DNA of 64,000 nt from Variovorax sp. PBL-E5 (GTDB taxonomy: Bacteria; Pseudomonadota; Gammaproteobacteria; Burkholderiales; Burkholderiaceae_C): contig NZ_LR594673.1 of assembly GCF_901827185.1 (NCBI RefSeq), forward strand, positions 489,015 to 553,014, read 5' to 3'. Positions 33,677 to 42,593 of this stretch are shown in pieces; positions within the stretch are counted from its first letter, which is position 1; each line of letters opens with the position of its first letter. The notes beneath the pieces are model-generated. The model was not told the DNA's origin. It made no database searches and worked only from the letters and a program-made list of their open reading frames with translations. The position numbers were made by a program, and so were the translations under genes.

Positions 33677-34615
33677 ATGCGCCGCTCCGCTTCCACGCCA
33701 CTCGCCGACAAGGCCATCATCGTCACCGGTGCAGGCCAGGGCATCGGCGCGGCCTGCGCACACTACCTCGCCGAGCTCGGCGCGAGCCTCGTGGTGTCGG
33801 ACATCGACGAGGCCGCCGCGCATGGCGTGGCGGCCGGGATCGCCCGCACCGGCGCGCGGGCCGATGCGCAGGTCGCCGACGTCTCCTCATGGCAGGCCTG
33901 CGAAACGCTGATCGCGCGCTGCGTCCAACTTCACGGGCGCATCGACGGCCTGGTCAACAACGCCGGCGTCATCTACTTCGGCGCGCCGGACGAAGAGCAC
34001 GACGAGGCGCGCTCGCGGCGTCTGTTCGAGGTCAACCTCATGGGCTCGTACTTCGCCGGCATCCACGCGATGAAGCACATGTTCAAGGCCGGCCGCGGCG
34101 CTATCGTCAACATCACCTCCGGCGCCCAGGCCGGCATCGGGTCGGCCGCCGCCTACGGCGCTGCCAAGGGCGGGCTGGCGTCGCTGACTTATTGCTGGGC
34201 CATCGACGCCGCGCCGCACGGCGTGCGCGTCAATGCCGTATCGCCGATCGCGACCACTGCCCTCACGGCCCGCACAGATGCGTACATGCGCGAACACGGG
34301 CAATCGACCGCCGCCCGCGTGACCGTCGATCCCCGCTGCAATGCACCGGCGATCGCCTTCCTGCTTTCCGACGCCGCACACGATATCACCGGCCAGGTGC
34401 TTCGCGTGCACGGCAACACGCTGCAGCTCATGACGCATCCGGCGGTGATGCACCCTGCCGTCGAACGCGCTGACTGGCGCTTCGAGGATGTCGCGCAGGT
34501 CTTCGACTCGGCGTTCCGCGGCCGGCTGGCGCCTCTGGGGATGAGCACAATGGACCTGCGCTATGTGCCCATGGCCAAGCAGCACGTCGTGCCGGTGCCG
34601 GAAGATCGCCGCTAG
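33677..34615 (+). CDS. Short-chain dehydrogenase/reductase with C-terminal extension
   Basis: 312 residues. SDR core: 'IIVTGAGQGIGAACAHYL', 'VNNAGVIYFG', catalytic 'AAYGAAKGGLASL' and 'NAVSPIATTALTARTD'. The last 60 residues or so ('LQLMTHPAVMHPAVERADWR' and after) extend beyond the usual 250-residue length, as in HSD17B4/multifunctional-enzyme-type SDRs. Probably acts on a hydroxyacyl-CoA or alcohol. It is the last gene of the catabolic island before the mobile-element remnant at 34635. Confidence 0.9.
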   Translation: MRRSASTPLADKAIIVTGAGQGIGAACAHYLAELGASLVVSDIDEAAAHGVAAGIARTGARADAQVADVSSWQACETLIARCVQLHGRIDGLVNNAGVIYFGAPDEEHDEARSRRLFEVNLMGSYFAGIHAMKHMFKAGRGAIVNITSGAQAGIGSAAAYGAAKGGLASLTYCWAIDAAPHGVRVNAVSPIATTALTARTDAYMREHGQSTAARVTVDPRCNAPAIAFLLSDAAHDITGQVLRVHGNTLQLMTHPAVMHPAVERADWRFEDVAQVFDSAFRGRLAPLGMSTMDLRYVPMAKQHVVPVPEDRR

Positions 34616-34634
34616 GCGAAAAGCCCGGCTCATG

Positions 34635-34770
34635 GGCTCCGGTGCAAATCAAGCCTCCAGTAAGCTGTGGTCTTTGAACTGAAGGCGGGACCGATGGCGC
34701 ACAGGCTGAAGAACATGGACGAACTGTTCAAGGGCCACAGCCTACCGGGGGCGCGATTTGCACCAGAGCC
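34635..34770. mobile_element. 136-bp internally deleted IS6-family element
   Basis: The left end GGCTCCGGTGCAAATC (34635-34650) is matched by the inverted right end GATTTGCACCAGAGCC (34755-34770), 15 of 16 positions, and the similarity extends inward to about 36 bp with mismatches. The ends resemble IS6-family termini (GGCTCTGNTGCAAA). Between them the start of an IS6-type transposase remains (MAHRLKNMDELFKGH from 34694) and then jumps straight to the right end. It cannot encode transposase. No 8-bp target duplication is visible (left flank GGCTCATG, right flank GTTTTATC), consistent with later recombination. It marks the border between the catabolic island and the Ehr region. Confidence 0.72.
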
Positions 34771-35010
34771 GTTTTATCAACCAGAGAACCGCCACCGTCG
34801 ACACCGGCAACGGCCACTCGTGGCGCGTGCCGTTCTACTGTGCAACCGATCTATCCACGCGGCCGCGTGTTCGTGCCGTTCACTTGGGCGAGTTGCAGCA
34901 AGGGTGCTCGCTTCGTGAAAACGGCTATCAGCGGGCTCCATACAGGACGGCAGCCTGCACAGCATTGTTCGCGCGAGCGGCTCTGCACAAGGAAATACGT
35001 CTGGTGTGCT

Positions 35011-35232
35011 TCACCAGAACTTCCACCACGGCCGCAGCCGAGGACGGTTCGTTTCCTCCGGTGTCGCAAGTGGCGCGCCTTCGCTCTCCCGCGTGCGGCG
35101 GCGTAGTTCTGCCTCAAAAGCATGTGCGAGCCCAAATGCAAGCTTATCTCCGCGTGCAGCGCGACTGCGCCATTCCCGAGCCAACTCGGCTAATTGATCA
35201 TCGGTGAGCTTATAGGGATTGTGGTCACTCAC
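35011..35232 (-). CDS. Small hypothetical protein
   Basis: About 73 residues beginning VSDHNPYKLTDDQLAEL, with a charged helical body ('AREWRSRAARGDKLAFGLAH') and a tryptophan-rich end 'RLRPWWKFW'. I recognise no function; the ordered, charged composition looks like a genuine small protein rather than noise. The GTG at 35232 is preferred over a TTG at 35292; neither has a clear ribosome site. It lies alone between the IS6 remnant and the first RHH gene. Confidence 0.5.
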   Translation of the reverse strand: MSDHNPYKLTDDQLAELAREWRSRAARGDKLAFGLAHAFEAELRRRTRESEGAPLATPEETNRPRLRPWWKFW

Positions 35233-35616
35233 GTCTGTGCGTTCGCTAATGTGCGGCAGGAGCGGTTCATGCCCGGTAAGCCGGTAACGCAAAGAGTCAC
35301 CGCAGCCGGAGGTGGCCCCTGCAGCGCCTTCGCGATTTCAATGGTGGGCATCACGCAGAAAGCAGCGAGCCGTCATGATTGCTGAGTGGCTTCGGTGCCG
35401 ACTAAGCGCCGCCGAGCGGCCCGGGAGGGTCCGCAGGTTCTGTGGCCGACGGCACGTATCGAACAGGGGCATTGATATTGGATGGAAGACAGGCCCCTGA
35501 AAACGGGCGGGCGCTTCCCCTAAGCAAGTGTGGTGATACCGGTGGGACGGCCAGTCGCGTGAACTAACGCCGCTGTCCATAAGTTCGCCCCGGCTCCGGG
35601 CTCGCGCCTGCGTCCC
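35233..35616. other. Gene-free stretch
   Basis: I find no convincing gene, repeat or RNA here. Together with 34771-35010 it looks like old insertion-site or rearranged DNA between the IS6 remnant and the RHH gene. Confidence 0.4.
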
Positions 35617-35814
35617 TCACAGCTTTGTTGCCAGTTCCTCTTCCTGTTCCGACCCGCTTGGAACAAAGGTGGCGCCGTGTTGCGCCAAGTAGTCGCGAAT
35701 CAGACGGCGTACAACCTGCGAAGGTGTCACGTCCTGGCGGGCACAAAGCGCCTCGAAGGCTTTCTTCTTCGAGGGATCGACCAGCACCGTCAGGCGCGCT
35801 GTCTTGAGTTCCAT
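35617..35814 (-). CDS. Ribbon-helix-helix (CopG/MetJ-like) regulator, copy 1
   Basis: 65 residues: an N-terminal beta strand 'ELKTARLTVLVDPSKKKA', helix one 'FEALCARQDV', the turn 'TPSQ' and helix two 'VVRRLIRDYLAQHG', followed by an acidic tail. This is the RHH DNA-binding fold, which dimerises to insert the strand into the major groove. AGGGA precedes the ATG. A 19-bp near-palindrome (35837-35855) lies 23 bases upstream, in the expected place for autoregulation. The protein is identical at 51 of 65 positions (my count) to the one at 60051. It is divergent from the first Ehr operon. Confidence 0.85.
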   Translation of the reverse strand: MELKTARLTVLVDPSKKKAFEALCARQDVTPSQVVRRLIRDYLAQHGATFVPSGSEQEEELATKL

Positions 35815-35836
35815 GAGGTATCCCTATGTCGGTTGC

Positions 35837-35855
35837 ATGATAATAACAGTATCAT
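35837..35855. promoter_or_regulatory. 19-bp near-palindromic operator upstream of RHH copy 1
   Basis: ATGATAATAACAGTATCAT: arms ATGATAAT and AGTATCAT are inverted copies with one mismatch, spaced by 3 bases. The same left arm and an exact right arm occur at 44563-44581 in front of the universal stress gene, and a 15/19 match lies in front of the RHH gene at 60051. GTTGC flanks this copy and, inverted, the one at 44563. It lies in the divergent gap between this RHH gene and the first Ehr operon, so it may control both. Confidence 0.65.
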
Positions 35856-36058
35856 CCAGCGCAATCGAATTGCAAACTGAGCAGGGCGCGTCCGATCCTG
35901 CTTGGCCGAGATCCTGGAGCCGTTCATTTGCATTGTCTCGTTGATTCCTGCATGCCGCACCTGGCTTGGCCACCCGGGTTACCGAAGCGCGTAACCGGAC
36001 GTTTTCGAGACGTGGTGGAGGTGCCTGGTTTCGCGGTGCCCACTGCCATAGCACTCCA

Positions 36059-38068
36059 ATGACGGCTCTCAGCGCTGCTGTATTCGTCTTGCTGGTGGGA
36101 GCTGCAGCTTGTCTACTGCCCGTGCGCAATGCCACGCATGCTGGCATCGGAATACTTTCGCAAGTGGTCGCCACAGCGTTGGTGTGGGCAACGGTGGCTC
36201 CCATTCTGGCCGGTGGAGCGCCCGTCGTAGGCCAACTCGCGTGGGCCTATCCAGTGGGTACGCTGCGAGTGCGATTGGACGCGCTGGGTGCCTTCTTCCT
36301 CGCCTGGTCGCTTCCGATGACGCTGCTGGGCAGCATTTATGCGGTCGGATATCTACGGCCGCACTTCAAATCGACGCGGCATCTTGGGGTCCACTACGCA
36401 CTGCTGAATCTGACATCCTTGTCGTTCGTGCTTGTCTACACGGCGGATCATGCATTGATTTTCCTGCTTGGCTGGGAAACCGCCGCTCTGGCCGCATGGC
36501 TACTCGTCATCTGGGACTACACGAACCAGAAAGTTCGCTTCGCCGGATTCAACTACCTTGTGTCCACGCACATCGGCCTGATCTTCCTGGTCGCAGCGTT
36601 CATGATTCTGTACACCCACTCGGGCTCGTGGGACCTGGGAAGCTTCGGGCGATGGCTGCGCAACAACGCAGGTTCGGAACGCAATCTCGTCTTCCTGCTG
36701 CTGGTCACGAGCTTCGGTCTTAAATCCGCGTTCTTTCCGTTTCATTCATGGCTGCCACGGGCCCATGCGGCGGCGCCGGCCCATGTGTCGGCGTTGATGT
36801 CGGGGGTCATCCACAAGGCAGGTCTCTACGCGCTGGTACGGTTCGTTTTCCTGCTCGGAAAGCCTGACGAGTGGATGGGCTGGTTCCTGATCGGTTTTTC
36901 CTGTCTGTCGGCGGTGGTCGGCGCCCTATACACGGTGGGCCAGCGTGACCTCAAGCGCCTGCTGGGCTACTCGTCGACCGAAAACATGGGCATCGCCGGC
37001 ATCGGTTTCGGTGTCGGCTGCCTGGGGCTTAGTTGGGGCAATGCATCGCTGGTAGCGATCGGATTCGCTGGTGGACTGCTACACGTGCTGAACCATGCGT
37101 TCTTCAAGTGCCAACTGTTCTATGCTGCCGGCGCGGTCTACCAGGCAACGCACACTGTCGACATGGAAAGACTGGGAGGGCTATCGCGCTGGATGCCTTG
37201 GACGTCGTTGAGCTTCATTCTTGGGGGTGTGGCGATCGCTGCGCTGCCGCCACTCAACGGCTTCACCAGCGAGTTCGTCATCTACTCGGGACTGTTCAGT
37301 GACGCGCCCATCGGCGTCTGGGCCAAGGTCGCGCTGTGCGTTGCCGGCGCACTGTTGGCCTTCGTCGGCGCCGTCTCCGCATTGAGTATCACGCGCGCCT
37401 TCGGCGTGGTCTTTCTTGGCGTACCGCGGGATAGCAGTGTGGCGCCGCCCGCCGAGGTGAGCCGCTGGATGCTGGTGCCCATGGGCGTGCATGCGGTGGG
37501 CGTCATTGTGCTCGGCATCATACCGTTGCTGGGTTTCAAGCTGGTGCAAGGTTCGACTGTCATCGCGCTGGAGTCTTTGTCTAAGCCGCTGGCCCTCAGT
37601 GCCCTAGAACCAATCGTCGACACCCTGATGTGGATCGGCGCGATTTCCGGTGGACTGGTCCTGGCGATTGAACTGCTGCTCTGGATGCGGTCGAGGGCTG
37701 CGTCCTCCAAATTGGCCACGAGCCATTTGACTTGGGGCTGCGGCTATGGCGCGCCGACCCCGCGCATGCAGTACACCGGCTCCAGTTTCTCTTCAGATTT
37801 CAGCCATCACTTTCGCGGCATGATGGTGATGCTGCGGCGGCACAAGGCGCCAACGGGCTACTTTCCGACCGAAAGCTACCTGATCACCGACTGCGTGGAC
37901 GCCGTGGAGCGGCGGCTGTTCTCCGTCATCGGTCACGGAGACGCGTCGGCGGGCAACCTGTCCAGGAGGTTGCGCGAAGACGATCCGCGAGTCGCCTTTG
38001 CGGCTGCTCTGATCGGCATCGTCGTGATCGCCGGTGTGTTGGTGCTGACGAGCGGGCCGCTTCGATGA
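36059..38068 (+). CDS. hyfB: HyfB-like proton-pumping membrane subunit, Ehr operon 1
   Basis: 669 residues, a NuoL/Mrp-antiporter-type multi-spanning membrane protein. Residues linked to proton transfer are kept: Glu in 'FLLGWETAALAAWLLV', Lys in 'SFGLKSAFFPFHSWLPRA' and Lys in 'LNHAFFKCQLFYAAG'. A C-terminal extension with 'LTWGCGYGAPTPRMQYTGSS' and a last membrane segment is typical of HyfB/HycC. It is the first gene of a six-gene operon with overlapping starts. The ATG at 36059 was chosen over an earlier in-frame start because it begins the first membrane helix. Confidence 0.9.
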   Translation: MTALSAAVFVLLVGAAACLLPVRNATHAGIGILSQVVATALVWATVAPILAGGAPVVGQLAWAYPVGTLRVRLDALGAFFLAWSLPMTLLGSIYAVGYLRPHFKSTRHLGVHYALLNLTSLSFVLVYTADHALIFLLGWETAALAAWLLVIWDYTNQKVRFAGFNYLVSTHIGLIFLVAAFMILYTHSGSWDLGSFGRWLRNNAGSERNLVFLLLVTSFGLKSAFFPFHSWLPRAHAAAPAHVSALMSGVIHKAGLYALVRFVFLLGKPDEWMGWFLIGFSCLSAVVGALYTVGQRDLKRLLGYSSTENMGIAGIGFGVGCLGLSWGNASLVAIGFAGGLLHVLNHAFFKCQLFYAAGAVYQATHTVDMERLGGLSRWMPWTSLSFILGGVAIAALPPLNGFTSEFVIYSGLFSDAPIGVWAKVALCVAGALLAFVGAVSALSITRAFGVVFLGVPRDSSVAPPAEVSRWMLVPMGVHAVGVIVLGIIPLLGFKLVQGSTVIALESLSKPLALSALEPIVDTLMWIGAISGGLVLAIELLLWMRSRAASSKLATSHLTWGCGYGAPTPRMQYTGSSFSSDFSHHFRGMMVMLRRHKAPTGYFPTESYLITDCVDAVERRLFSVIGHGDASAGNLSRRLREDDPRVAFAAALIGIVVIAGVLVLTSGPLR

Positions 38069-38988
38069 AGCCGCTGCTTGGAGTCGCCCACGTGTTGATC
38101 GCACTCGGAATGCCAGTGCTCATGATCGGTCTCGTGAATCGAACCAAGTCCCTGTGGGCCGGGCGCAGGGGGCCGCGTCTGATGCAACTGGGCTGGGACC
38201 TGCTGCGCCTGCTGCGCAAGCGGCCGGTGTTCAGTGCCGTCACCACGCCCCTGTTTCAGTTTGGCGCTTGGGTAGTACTGGCGGCATCAGTGCTCGCCGC
38301 GATGATTGCGCCGATTCTAGGCAGTATCGCCCTGCTCGAGTTTCAGCATGACTTCATCTTCTTTGCCTATACGCTCGCGCTCGCCCGCCTCTTTCTCATG
38401 TTGTCGGCCATGGATGTCGGCAGCGCCTTTGAGGGCATGGGCGCCGCCCGCGAGGCATCGTTCACCGCCTTCGTCGAACCGGCCCTGTTCCTGCTCATCG
38501 GTGCTGCCAGCGTGGCAACCGGACACACCAGCTTCGCCGGCCTGATCGGCCATCTGCACCAGGCCGAGTCGTTCGGCTGGCTGGTGGTGCCCGCTATCGC
38601 CGTTCTCTTTATCTTGCTGCAGGCCGAGGCCTCGCGGGTGCCTGTGGACGACCCGCTGACGCACCTGGAGCTGACGATGATCCACGAGGTCATGGTCCTA
38701 GACCACAGTGGTCCGGACCTGGCTGCGATGCAGTACGCGGCGGCGCTTAAGATGACCATCTATGCGGGCCTGATCGCAGCCCTGCTCAATCCCTTCGACC
38801 CCCTGAGCGCGCCGCTCGCCTGTGTGTTCGCCTCGTTGTTCATCATGGGCGGGGTCGCAGTGGCGGTGGGATGCATCGAGTCGCTGGTCGCGCGGCTGCG
38901 CATACGCTGGGTGCCAAGGTACCTGATGTTGGCGTCAGCCATGGCCGCCCTGTGCCTGGTCGGCGCCGGCTGGCTGGCGAGATCCTGA
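38065..38988 (+). CDS. hyfC: HyfC/NuoH-like membrane anchor subunit, Ehr operon 1
   Basis: 307 residues with about eight hydrophobic segments. The cytoplasmic loop signature 'SRVPVDDPLTHLELTMIHEV' is the HycD/HyfC counterpart of the NuoH quinone-site loop and carries conserved acidic residues and histidines; 'NRTKSLWAGRRGPRLMQ' near the N-terminus is also diagnostic. This subunit links the iron-sulfur arm with the proton-pumping subunits. Its ATG overlaps the hyfB stop (ATGA). Confidence 0.9.
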   Translation: MKPLLGVAHVLIALGMPVLMIGLVNRTKSLWAGRRGPRLMQLGWDLLRLLRKRPVFSAVTTPLFQFGAWVVLAASVLAAMIAPILGSIALLEFQHDFIFFAYTLALARLFLMLSAMDVGSAFEGMGAAREASFTAFVEPALFLLIGAASVATGHTSFAGLIGHLHQAESFGWLVVPAIAVLFILLQAEASRVPVDDPLTHLELTMIHEVMVLDHSGPDLAAMQYAAALKMTIYAGLIAALLNPFDPLSAPLACVFASLFIMGGVAVAVGCIESLVARLRIRWVPRYLMLASAMAALCLVGAGWLARS

Positions 38989-39602
38989 TGACGTTGCCAC
39001 TGGTCGTCTTCCTGGTCGCCGCCGTCATCCCGGTCTTCCTCGGCAAGATCCGGTCCGCGCCGGTCTGGCTCGCGGTGCAGGCCATGGCGTTGGGCTGGGA
39101 CGGCATCGCGCATCATCGGGAGCTATCCTTCCATGCACTCGTGGCGCTATTCGAGGTCATCCTCGCGCGCGGCACCATCGCACCCCTGCTCTTGCGTCAG
39201 GCCATCCGTCGGCGCGCCGAGCCGAACCTGGACTTGATGCCGTCGAACCTCTTTGCCTGGGCGATCGCCATCGCGCTCATCGTGCTGGCGTTCGAATTTG
39301 GCGCGCCTGCCATGTCCGACCAGCACGCCCTCACACTTGGCGTCGTCGGTGCCACCGTAGCCGTGGCACTGTTGGTGCTGTCTACCAACAATTCGCCCCC
39401 AGCCCAGCTAGTTTCCGTGCTCTTCATGGAAAACGCACTCGCGTTGTTCGAATCCTTGCTTCCCGAGCCGTGGCCGCTGCCGGTCCACGCTGCCTTGAGC
39501 GCCATCTACCTGCTCACGGTCGGAGTCGGTGGCTGGCTTGTCGGAACGCCCGATTCGAGCGGGGCGAGCGCCGAAGCTCCAGTGGCGGAGGAACGCGCAT
39601 GA
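38988..39602 (+). CDS. hyfE: HyfE/NuoK-like membrane subunit, Ehr operon 1
   Basis: 204 residues with several hydrophobic helices. Characteristic pieces are 'FHALVALFEVILARGTIAPL' (with the Glu equivalent to a NuoK residue) and 'VLFMENALALFESLLPEPW'. HyfE proteins correspond to NuoK and part of NuoJ. The start codon shares one base with the previous stop. The C-terminal 15 residues are Ala/Glu-rich and soluble. Confidence 0.85.
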   Translation: MTLPLVVFLVAAVIPVFLGKIRSAPVWLAVQAMALGWDGIAHHRELSFHALVALFEVILARGTIAPLLLRQAIRRRAEPNLDLMPSNLFAWAIAIALIVLAFEFGAPAMSDQHALTLGVVGATVAVALLVLSTNNSPPAQLVSVLFMENALALFESLLPEPWPLPVHAALSAIYLLTVGVGGWLVGTPDSSGASAEAPVAEERA

Positions 39603-41104
39603 GCCCGACGCCCGGCACTCTCGACGCCATCCCGCTCACGCTTGGAGGAACTGCGCACAACGCGAAGACCGCACACATGACGCAAGCTGAGCTCATTTTG
39701 GTGGATGCGCGCACGCCTGCGCGCCATCCGTGGGCGGGCCCGGCGCTGGTTGCGGTGGCGCTAGCCAGCCTGTTGCTCTGGACGACCGTCTTTGTGGTGA
39801 CGCCGCTCGCCGAGCTACCTCGCTACTTCGCGCAGCGCTATCTCGTGCTTGATGCAACCTCGATGTTGTTCCTGCTAGTTAACAACAGCGTCTTCCTTGG
39901 CATCAGCGTCTACATGTCGTCGCGCGTCAGCACGTCGACTTCGCTGGCCAGGGACATGTTGTCCAGGGTTTCGCTCACGCTCGCTTTCATGGTGGCGATG
40001 AACCTGGGGGTGATGGCCAACAACCTGCTGCTGCTGTGGGCGTTCATCGAACTGACCGCCTTGTGCCTGGCACCCCTGGTCGCGCAGGGGAATGCGTCGG
40101 CGCCGCGTCGCGTCGCGTGGCACTACCTGCTGTACTCAAGCATGTCACTGGCGCTGACTTTCCTGGGCATCATGTGCCTCACCCGGTCGGCGTATCTGCA
40201 GGGCGTGAAGATCAATTTCGCGCTCGGCGAGATGGCGACGGCCGTATCGATCGTCGGCGACACATGGCAGCACCTTGGGCTGAGTCTGATGCTGTTCGGG
40301 CTGGGCAGCAAGCTCGGCCTCGCGCCACTCTATGGCTGGATGCCGGAGACTTACGAAGCAGCGCCAAGCAGCACTAGCGCCCTGCTGGCCGCTGTGCAGT
40401 TCAACATCAGCGTGGTCGCGGTGTTTCGCATCCTGCAGGTCTTTCGTGCCCAGGACACCAGCTTCGTGGCACATCAGCTGCTGATCATGGGCTGTCTGTC
40501 GCTGGTGGTGGCAGCGATTCAGGTCATGGCCGCGCGCAGCTACAAGCGGCTGATTGCCTATGCGTGCGTCAGCTCGTCCGGCGTGATCGCGATCGGGTTG
40601 TCGGTGGGCAAGGCGGCGACGTATGGCGTGCTGCTCTATGTCATCAGCAACGCCTTCGTCAAGGCGCTGTTGTTCCTCACCGCGGGCCGGCTGCGAGCCG
40701 TCTACGGCACCAACGAAGTCAAGTCACTGAGCGGGGTGATCCGGGTGCTACCGTTCTCAGGGTTGTTGTTTGCGGTGGGCACTTTCGCCCTGCTGGGCTT
40801 CCCGCCCTTCGGCAGCTTCATGGCGGAGATGCTGATCCTGTCGGGCATCGTGCAGTCGGGCAACCTGATCGCGTTCACGATGATGTGTACGATGCTGACC
40901 ATCATTTTCGTCGCGACCGGCCGCTCGATTTTTCCGATGCTGTGGGGACCGTCCGATCGACAACGTCCGTTGATCAACGAAAGCTGGTTGACTGCAGTGC
41001 CCAAGCTCGGCTTCGTCGTTGTCCTGGTCCTGCTTGGCGTCTACACGCCGGCCCCCATCAGCCAATTGCTGCTGCAAGTGGCGCAATCGATAGGCGGCCA
41101 ATGA
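39599..41104 (+). CDS. hyfF: HyfF-like proton-pumping membrane subunit, Ehr operon 1
   Basis: 501 residues of the NuoN/NuoM type. Key residues kept: Glu in 'LLLLWAFIELTALCLAPLV', Lys in 'GLGSKLGLAPLYGWMPETYE' and Lys in 'ISNAFVKALLFLTAGRL'. About 45 soluble residues precede the first membrane helix, and the start at 39599 overlaps the hyfE stop (ATGA); an internal ATG at 39677 is possible. With HyfB it gives this complex two putative proton channels. Confidence 0.88.
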   Translation: MSPTPGTLDAIPLTLGGTAHNAKTAHMTQAELILVDARTPARHPWAGPALVAVALASLLLWTTVFVVTPLAELPRYFAQRYLVLDATSMLFLLVNNSVFLGISVYMSSRVSTSTSLARDMLSRVSLTLAFMVAMNLGVMANNLLLLWAFIELTALCLAPLVAQGNASAPRRVAWHYLLYSSMSLALTFLGIMCLTRSAYLQGVKINFALGEMATAVSIVGDTWQHLGLSLMLFGLGSKLGLAPLYGWMPETYEAAPSSTSALLAAVQFNISVVAVFRILQVFRAQDTSFVAHQLLIMGCLSLVVAAIQVMAARSYKRLIAYACVSSSGVIAIGLSVGKAATYGVLLYVISNAFVKALLFLTAGRLRAVYGTNEVKSLSGVIRVLPFSGLLFAVGTFALLGFPPFGSFMAEMLILSGIVQSGNLIAFTMMCTMLTIIFVATGRSIFPMLWGPSDRQRPLINESWLTAVPKLGFVVVLVLLGVYTPAPISQLLLQVAQSIGGQ

Positions 41105-42585
41105 TGGGACCCGCTAAGCCCCTCGCCATGGTGCTGACACGCGAGATTGCGCCCCTCGGCTTGACTGAGTGGGCAGACCAGTGCGCGCAGGCTCTCGGCG
41201 CCGGTGATCGCATGATCACGCTCTTCGGCCGCCCTGACGCGGACGATGAGGTTGTCATCACGGCGATTCTGCAAAGCGACGCCGGGCGGCTCGGCGTGGT
41301 GCGCGGCCGAGCGAAGCGCCATGAAGCATTTCCGTCGCTCACTCCGCGACATCCTGCCGTGCAGATGTTCGAGCGGGAGTTGTGGGAGCAAACCGGACTC
41401 ACGCCCGTAGGGCATCCCTGGCTTAAGCCGGTTCGTTACGAGGGGCTTCGCCAGCAGCACATGACCGAGCATCCATTTTTCAAGGTGCGCGGGCAGGAAA
41501 TTCACGAAGTGGGAGTAGGCCCGATTCACGCAAGCGTGATCGAGCCGGGACATTTCCGCTTCATGTGCCACGGCGAGCAGGTACACCATTTGGAAATCCA
41601 GCTCGGCTACCAGCACCGCGGCGTCGAGGCATTGCTGTTGCGCCGCCCGCCTCTCGCGCTTGCGTCGCTGGTCGAGTCCATCGTTGGCGATAGCAGCGTC
41701 GCCTATGCATGGGGCTATTGCGCCGCGGTGGAAGCGCTGTCTGGTGCCCAGGTGACCATCGAGTCCGATCTCGTGCGCGGCGTGGCGTTGGAACTCGAGC
41801 GCGTGGCCATGCATCTTGCAGGCCTCACCGGCCTAGCTACTGACACTGCATTCTTGCAAGGTGGCGCCACCTATGGGCGCTTGCGCACGGCGGTCATTAA
41901 CGCATCCATGCGCGCCTGCGGCAGTCGCTTCGGCCGGGGTTGGTTGCGACCGGGCGGTGTGCGGTTCGGGATCGCTGACGAGCTGCGACGGGATCTGCTC
42001 AAGACTATCGCCGCCTCCGCGAAGGACATTGCCGAGATCAACGACCTTATGCTCAGCGCGCGCAGCATCCAGTCCCGTTTCCAGGGAGTGGGTGTCGTCG
42101 GCAACAGGGCGGCGCGGGATATCGGGCTTGTAGGCCTGGTGGGTCGCGCCAGCGGCATTGCCGTTGACATGCGGGTCAGTCTGCCCGGGCGGCTGTACAC
42201 CGGCCATCCCGTTGCGCTATTGACAGAGGAGACGGGCGACTGTTGGGCGCGGCTGCTGCTTCGCATGCGTGAGATCGACGAATCCCTCCGCTGGTTGACT
42301 CGGGTCCTCGAGACGCCGGACCTTGACCTAATGGCTATCACGCCCGTGCCGGTGGGGCCGTTATGGCCCGACACCCTGTGCGTCTCGGTGCGCGAAGGTT
42401 TTCGAGGACCCGTGGTTCAAACCTTGGAAACGGGCACCGACGGGCACCTCATCCACTACAAGGTCCAGGATCCGTCGCTGTTGAATTGGTTCGGAGTCGC
42501 ACTCGCCCTGCGCGACAACGAGATCTCGGACTTTCCCCTCTGCAACAAGAGCTTTGATCTTTCCTATTGTGGAAACGATCTTTAG
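41101..42585 (+). CDS. NuoCD/HyfG-like large subunit without NiFe ligands, Ehr operon 1
   Basis: 494 residues: a NuoC-like N-terminal domain (about 1-120) fused to a NuoD/hydrogenase-large-subunit domain ('GPIHASVIEPGHFRF', 'QLGYQHRGVEALLL'). Active [NiFe] enzymes have RxCGxC and DPCxxC. Here the first region is 'VESIVGDSSVAYAWGYC' (191-207) and the second is 'DPSLLNWFGV' (457-466), so all four metal-binding cysteines are missing. The tail 'FPLCNKSFDLSYCGNDL' is not cut off as in maturing hydrogenases and is closely matched in the other operon. This is the mark of Ehr-type, non-hydrogenase complexes. Confidence 0.9.
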   Translation: MMGPAKPLAMVLTREIAPLGLTEWADQCAQALGAGDRMITLFGRPDADDEVVITAILQSDAGRLGVVRGRAKRHEAFPSLTPRHPAVQMFERELWEQTGLTPVGHPWLKPVRYEGLRQQHMTEHPFFKVRGQEIHEVGVGPIHASVIEPGHFRFMCHGEQVHHLEIQLGYQHRGVEALLLRRPPLALASLVESIVGDSSVAYAWGYCAAVEALSGAQVTIESDLVRGVALELERVAMHLAGLTGLATDTAFLQGGATYGRLRTAVINASMRACGSRFGRGWLRPGGVRFGIADELRRDLLKTIAASAKDIAEINDLMLSARSIQSRFQGVGVVGNRAARDIGLVGLVGRASGIAVDMRVSLPGRLYTGHPVALLTEETGDCWARLLLRMREIDESLRWLTRVLETPDLDLMAITPVPVGPLWPDTLCVSVREGFRGPVVQTLETGTDGHLIHYKVQDPSLLNWFGVALALRDNEISDFPLCNKSFDLSYCGNDL

Positions 42586-42593
42586 GAACACCG

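Noticed and set aside
34758..35207. A 149-codon rightward frame after the IS6 remnant
   Set aside because: It begins inside the IS end, has no family features, and overlaps a more plausible small gene on the other strand.
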